This document shows positions 61,011 to 64,000 of a stretch of DNA of 64,000 bases, piece by piece. The notes beneath the pieces are model-generated. The model saw only the letters and a program-made list of their open reading frames with translations, was not told the origin of the DNA and did not search any database. The stretch covers positions 620,001 to 684,000 of the forward strand of contig NZ_JBHTJP010000032.1 in the NCBI RefSeq assembly GCF_042676025.1, written 5' to 3'. This stretch comes from Salinimicrobium gaetbulicola. Lineage in GTDB: Bacteria; Bacteroidota; Bacteroidia; Flavobacteriales; Flavobacteriaceae. Each line of letters begins with the position of its first letter. The stretch's first letter is position 1. Both the position numbers and the translations under genes were made by a program.

Positions 61011-61892
61011 ATGGATTATACTCAAAAAATGCTTCGAGATGACGCTTTAAAAGGCAAGAATATTGTAGTGACAGGAGGCGGCAGCGGCTTGGGAAAAGCC
61101 ATGACTAAATACTTTTTGGAATTAGGTGCAAAAGTTGCCATTAGTTCCAGGAACTTGGAAAAACTTCAGAATACAGCAAAAGAACTTGAAGAAGAAACCG
61201 GAGGAACCTGTTTGCCACTGCAATGTGATGTAAGGAATTACGAGGAAGTGGAAAACATGCTGGACCAAACCGTTAAGGAATTTGGATCTGTGGATATTTT
61301 GCTGAACAATGCTGCAGGAAACTTCATTTCACCAACCGAAAGATTAAGTGCGAATGCCTTTGATACTATCATTGACATTGTACTTAAGGGAAGCAAGAAC
61401 TGTACCCTCGCCTTCGGAAAACACTGGATAGATAAAGGGGAGAAAAACAAGACCATACTTAACATTGTAACAACTTATGCCTGGACAGGTTCAGCCTATG
61501 TAGTACCTAGTGCTACTGCCAAGGCAGGGGTGTTAGCCATGACACGATCTCTGGCCGTGGAATGGGCCAAATACGGAATTAGATCAAATGCGATCGCTCC
61601 TGGTCCATTTCCAACTAAAGGTGCCTGGGACAGATTATTGCCGGGTGATCTCAAAGAAAAGTTCGATCTTTCCAAGAAAGTTCCGCTTAAGCGAGTGGGA
61701 GAACATCAGGAACTTGCCAACCTTGCAGCCTACCTGGTCTCAGACTTTTCAGCATACGTGAACGGGGAAGTAATCACTATTGATGGTGGAGAATGGCTTA
61801 AGGGTGCAGGACAGTTCAATCTCCTGGAAGCAATACCTGAGGAAATGTGGGACATGCTGGAATCAATGATCAAAGCGAAGAAAAACAATTAA
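61011..61892 (+). CDS. SDR family oxidoreductase, 2,4-dienoyl-CoA reductase-like
   Basis: A 293-residue NAD(P)H-dependent short-chain dehydrogenase: cofactor motif TGGGSGLGKAM, NNAAGNF and a final GEVITIDGGEW. The layout and tail (GAGQFNLLEAIPEEMWDMLESM) match the 2,4-dienoyl-CoA reductase (DECR) branch, in which the usual Tyr-x-x-x-Lys is altered; here the region reads SATAKAGVLAM. It probably acts in beta-oxidation of unsaturated acyl-CoA, in keeping with the mutase genes 60 bp upstream. Confidence 0.88.
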   Translation: MDYTQKMLRDDALKGKNIVVTGGGSGLGKAMTKYFLELGAKVAISSRNLEKLQNTAKELEEETGGTCLPLQCDVRNYEEVENMLDQTVKEFGSVDILLNNAAGNFISPTERLSANAFDTIIDIVLKGSKNCTLAFGKHWIDKGEKNKTILNIVTTYAWTGSAYVVPSATAKAGVLAMTRSLAVEWAKYGIRSNAIAPGPFPTKGAWDRLLPGDLKEKFDLSKKVPLKRVGEHQELANLAAYLVSDFSAYVNGEVITIDGGEWLKGAGQFNLLEAIPEEMWDMLESMIKAKKNN

Positions 61893-61919
61893 CAGAAATC
61901 TTCTAAGGAAAATAATCAG

Positions 61920-61957
61920 AACCGGTTGTGAATTCGAGAAATTCCAGCCGGTTTTTT
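61920..61957 (+). terminator. Terminator of the SDR gene
   Basis: An imperfect long stem (AACCGG-GAATT / AATTC-CCGGTT) followed by seven T residues, 28 bp after the stop codon. Confidence 0.7.
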
Positions 61958-62077
61958 TATGATGCTTGTCAAGAAAAACCTACTAAAATGCGGGTAACAT
62001 TCTTAAAACTGTTAACAAATTACCTTTCGTAAACATATAATAAATTGTATTTTTACCTTTTAAATCCAAAAAATTTA

Positions 62078-62842
62078 ATGGGTAAAATTATTGCCATTGC
62101 AAATCAAAAAGGAGGAGTAGGAAAGACTACAACTTCTGTGAACCTAGCGGCATCCTTAGGGGTGTTGGAAAAGAAAGTTCTTTTAATTGATGCCGATCCT
62201 CAAGCAAATGCTACCTCAGGACTTGGTATTGATGTTGAAAGTATCGAGCTGGGAACCTACCAACTGTTAGAGCATTCTATTAAAGCGGAAGAAGCCATTA
62301 TGAAGACCGAGTCTCCAAACGTGGACATCATTCCTGCTCATATAGATCTTGTAGCGATAGAAATTGAACTTGTAGATCAGGATGCACGTGAATACATGTT
62401 AAAAAAGGCTATTGGACACCTTAAGGAAACATATGATTATGTTCTTATAGATTGCGCTCCTTCCCTGGGATTATTGACCCTGAACGCGCTTACCGCAGCA
62501 GATTCGGTTATCATCCCGATACAATGTGAGTATTTCGCATTAGAAGGACTGGGTAAACTTTTAAATACTATCAAGAGTGTTCAAAAGATCCACAATAATA
62601 AATTGGATATCGAAGGCCTTCTGCTTACCATGTATGACTCCCGTTTGAGGTTGTCAAATCAGGTGGTAGAGGAAGTTCAGAAACATTTTGATGAAATGGT
62701 GTTCAAAACAATCATTCAACGAAATGTACGTTTAAGTGAAGCCCCTAGTTACGGGGAAAGTATTATCAATTATGACGCGGGAAGTAAAGGAGCTACGAAC
62801 TACCTGAATCTTGCACACGAGATCATAAAGAAAAACAGTTAG
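62078..62842 (+). CDS. parA: Chromosome partitioning ATPase ParA
   Basis: A 254-residue deviant-Walker ATPase that segregates the chromosome origin with ParB. The motif KGGVGKTT is at 11-18, with the signature lysine; LIDADPQANATSGLG and VLIDCAPSLGLLTLNAL complete the nucleotide site. ATG 62078 (MGKIIAIANQ) is preferred over a frame start at 62045. It is 6 bp before parB. The genes usually lie near the origin, but no parS site was seen here. Confidence 0.95.
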   Translation: MGKIIAIANQKGGVGKTTTSVNLAASLGVLEKKVLLIDADPQANATSGLGIDVESIELGTYQLLEHSIKAEEAIMKTESPNVDIIPAHIDLVAIEIELVDQDAREYMLKKAIGHLKETYDYVLIDCAPSLGLLTLNALTAADSVIIPIQCEYFALEGLGKLLNTIKSVQKIHNNKLDIEGLLLTMYDSRLRLSNQVVEEVQKHFDEMVFKTIIQRNVRLSEAPSYGESIINYDAGSKGATNYLNLAHEIIKKNS

Positions 62843-62848
62843 GAGAAG

Positions 62849-63748
62849 ATGGCGAAGGCGACCAAGAAACAGGCACTGGGAAGAGGACTTTCAGCTTTAT
62901 TGAAAGATCCTCAAAATGATATTAAATCGGCGGAAGATAAAAATGCTGACAAACTGGTTGGACATATTGTAGAACTGGAACTTGAGGCTATTGAGGTGAA
63001 CCCTTTTCAGCCAAGGACCAGCTTTAATGAAGATGCTTTACGAGAACTGGCTTCTTCCATCAGGGAGTTAGGAGTGATCCAGCCAATTACAGTACGTAAG
63101 CTGGGTTACAATCAATATCAGCTTGTATCGGGAGAACGTCGTTTTCGGGCTTCAAAGCTCGTTGGACTTGAAACCATTCCGGCCTATATCAGGATCGCCA
63201 ACGACCAGGAATCCCTGGAAATGGCACTGGTAGAAAATATTCAGAGGCAGGATCTTGATCCTATCGAGATCTCACTTTCTTATCAGCGACTCATTGATGA
63301 GATCAACCTAACTCAGGAACAACTGAGTGAACGCGTTGGAAAGAATCGCTCTACCATCGCGAACTACCTGAGATTATTAAAGTTAGACCCGATCATTCAA
63401 ACAGGAATGAGAGATGGTTTCCTGTCTATGGGCCACGGTCGTACACTTATTAATATTGAGGATACTCAAACCCAGCTGGAGATCTACGAAAAGATCCTTG
63501 CGAATTCGCTTTCTGTAAGAGAGACCGAAAAACTGGTGAGGAATCTTCAGGAAGGAAAACCGGAAGGAAAAGCGGCAGCTCCTGTCCTTCCGAAGAACAT
63601 CAAGAAAAGCATCAAGGAATTTTCAGAACGCCTGGGAACTAAAGTCGATGTGAAGGTGGCGAAAAAAGGAAACGGAAGGTTAATTATTCCGTTTACTTCA
63701 GAAGAAGATCTCGAAAGACTGAAAAAAATAATCTACGGTGAAGAGTAG
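62849..63748 (+). CDS. parB: Chromosome partitioning protein ParB
   Basis: A 299-residue CTP-dependent DNA clamp that loads at parS. The N-terminal ALGRGLSALL is the ParA-contact motif; the CTP-binding core has GERRFR (95-100) and ENIQR (129-133); the helix-turn-helix is LTQEQLSERVGKNRSTIANYLRLL; and a C-terminal dimer domain follows (VDVKVAKKGNGRLIIPF). Complete and of normal length. Confidence 0.95.
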   Translation: MAKATKKQALGRGLSALLKDPQNDIKSAEDKNADKLVGHIVELELEAIEVNPFQPRTSFNEDALRELASSIRELGVIQPITVRKLGYNQYQLVSGERRFRASKLVGLETIPAYIRIANDQESLEMALVENIQRQDLDPIEISLSYQRLIDEINLTQEQLSERVGKNRSTIANYLRLLKLDPIIQTGMRDGFLSMGHGRTLINIEDTQTQLEIYEKILANSLSVRETEKLVRNLQEGKPEGKAAAPVLPKNIKKSIKEFSERLGTKVDVKVAKKGNGRLIIPFTSEEDLERLKKIIYGEE

Positions 63749-64000
63749 AACTTCCATATTATTTATTCTTTTTCTACTTTTTGTCGGACCCTTATTTGCG
63801 CAACAAGATACCCTTCTTGTAAGTGCCCAAAAAGTGGTGGAAGAGCCGGCGTATGAACCTTACGATCCGCTCTCCCCTGCCCGCGCAGCCTTTTATTCTG
63901 CTGTATTACCGGGATTGGGACAGGCCTATAATGGAAAGTACTGGAAAATACCTGTGGTATATACCGCTTTAGGTATAGGCGTGTATTTTTACATTGACAA
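63738..64000 (+). CDS. DUF5683 secreted/membrane protein, 5' part
   Basis: The 5' end of a gene running off the window. A GTG start at 63738 overlaps the parB stop by 11 bp. The visible 87 codons give a signal peptide (about 1-22, GPLFAQQ), then SPARAAFYSAVLPGLGQAYNGKYWKIPVVY, the signature of DUF5683 proteins that follow parAB in Flavobacteria. It is a likely membrane or envelope protein of unknown role. Confidence 0.85.
   Translation, partial: MKSRTSILFILFLLFVGPLFAQQDTLLVSAQKVVEEPAYEPYDPLSPARAAFYSAVLPGLGQAYNGKYWKIPVVYTALGIGVYFYID

Noticed and set aside
61957..63748. parS site near parAB
   Set aside because: No match to TGTTTCACGTGAAACA seen by eye in or around the genes.
1..64000. CRISPR arrays, insertion sequences, integrases and prophage
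   Set aside because: No regularly spaced repeats, transposase, integrase or phage structural genes found; direct repeats at 37870/37923 and 52367/52481 are pairs only.

Overview
The window is a chromosomal segment of a Bacteroidota bacterium, most likely a marine member of the Flavobacteriaceae (Gramella/Christiangramia or Salegentibacter type; the genus cannot be fixed from sequence reading alone). Pointers are TAnnTTTG-like promoter elements, weak ribosome binding sites, a TonB receptor with a CarboxypepD_reg head, a family GH97 glucosidase, a phosphoserine-phosphatase/phosphoglycerate-dehydrogenase fusion, methylmalonyl-CoA mutase with a short small subunit, and parA-parB followed by a DUF5683 gene. 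I see no prophage, insertion sequence, integrase, CRISPR array or rRNA. The window is mostly ordinary chromosome with a few intergenic oddities.

Layout. 1-5.7 kb: two convergent sulfur/redox modules: DoxX-DsrE-TlpA on the plus strand, and on the minus strand a Crp/Fnr regulator followed by TauE/SafE, a lipid or thiol methyltransferase, an MBL-fold hydrolase and two small methyltransferases. 5.9-7.9 kb: FAD oxidoreductase and a VOC protein. 7.9-11.7 kb: the serine-biosynthesis fusion and an unrecognised 596-residue protein. 12-17.9 kb: membrane and envelope hydrolases (alpha/beta hydrolase, class C serine hydrolase, M15 peptidase, amidase). 18-20.7 kb: a dead serine hydrolase plus an arsenic pair (ArsC-like phosphatase, Acr3). 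20.8-28 kb: TonB receptor, serine hydrolase with TPR, Ca2+/Na+ antiporter and small membrane proteins. 28.3-29.4 kb: ECF sigma factor and membrane partner. 29.7-35.8 kb: sugar-type oxidoreductases (Gfo/Idh, SMP-30, two aldo/keto reductases), two GNATs and a cupin. 36.2-37.8 kb: glnK-amtB. 38.1-44.6 kb: a TolC/adaptor/RND efflux operon with a PII-like protein and DUF2892. 44.8-47.8 kb: Rrf2 regulator with nadA-nadB. 47.8-49.1 kb: DUF202, rhodanese and TrhA. 50-54.7 kb: GH97 and a porin flanked by two tRNA-Pro genes. 54.8-56.4 kb: PQQ sugar dehydrogenase and cytochrome c. 56.4-57.4 kb: udk and a DivIC/FtsB-like gene. 57.4-61.9 kb: methylmalonyl-CoA mutase and an SDR. 62-64 kb: parA, parB and the start of a DUF5683 gene.

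The most unusual structures are: (1) a small GIY-YIG nuclease gene whose last codons lie inside an intact tRNA-Pro(TGG) gene and which is preceded by a truncated copy of the 5' two-thirds of that tRNA; (2) a GC-rich structured element, possibly a non-coding RNA, between the adaptor and pump genes of the RND operon; (3) two 27-bp composite direct repeats with identical internal spacing upstream of glnK; (4) a 28-bp direct repeat with nested hairpins beside the second tRNA-Pro gene; and (5) a lipoprotein built from a class C beta-lactamase fold whose catalytic segment has been deleted.
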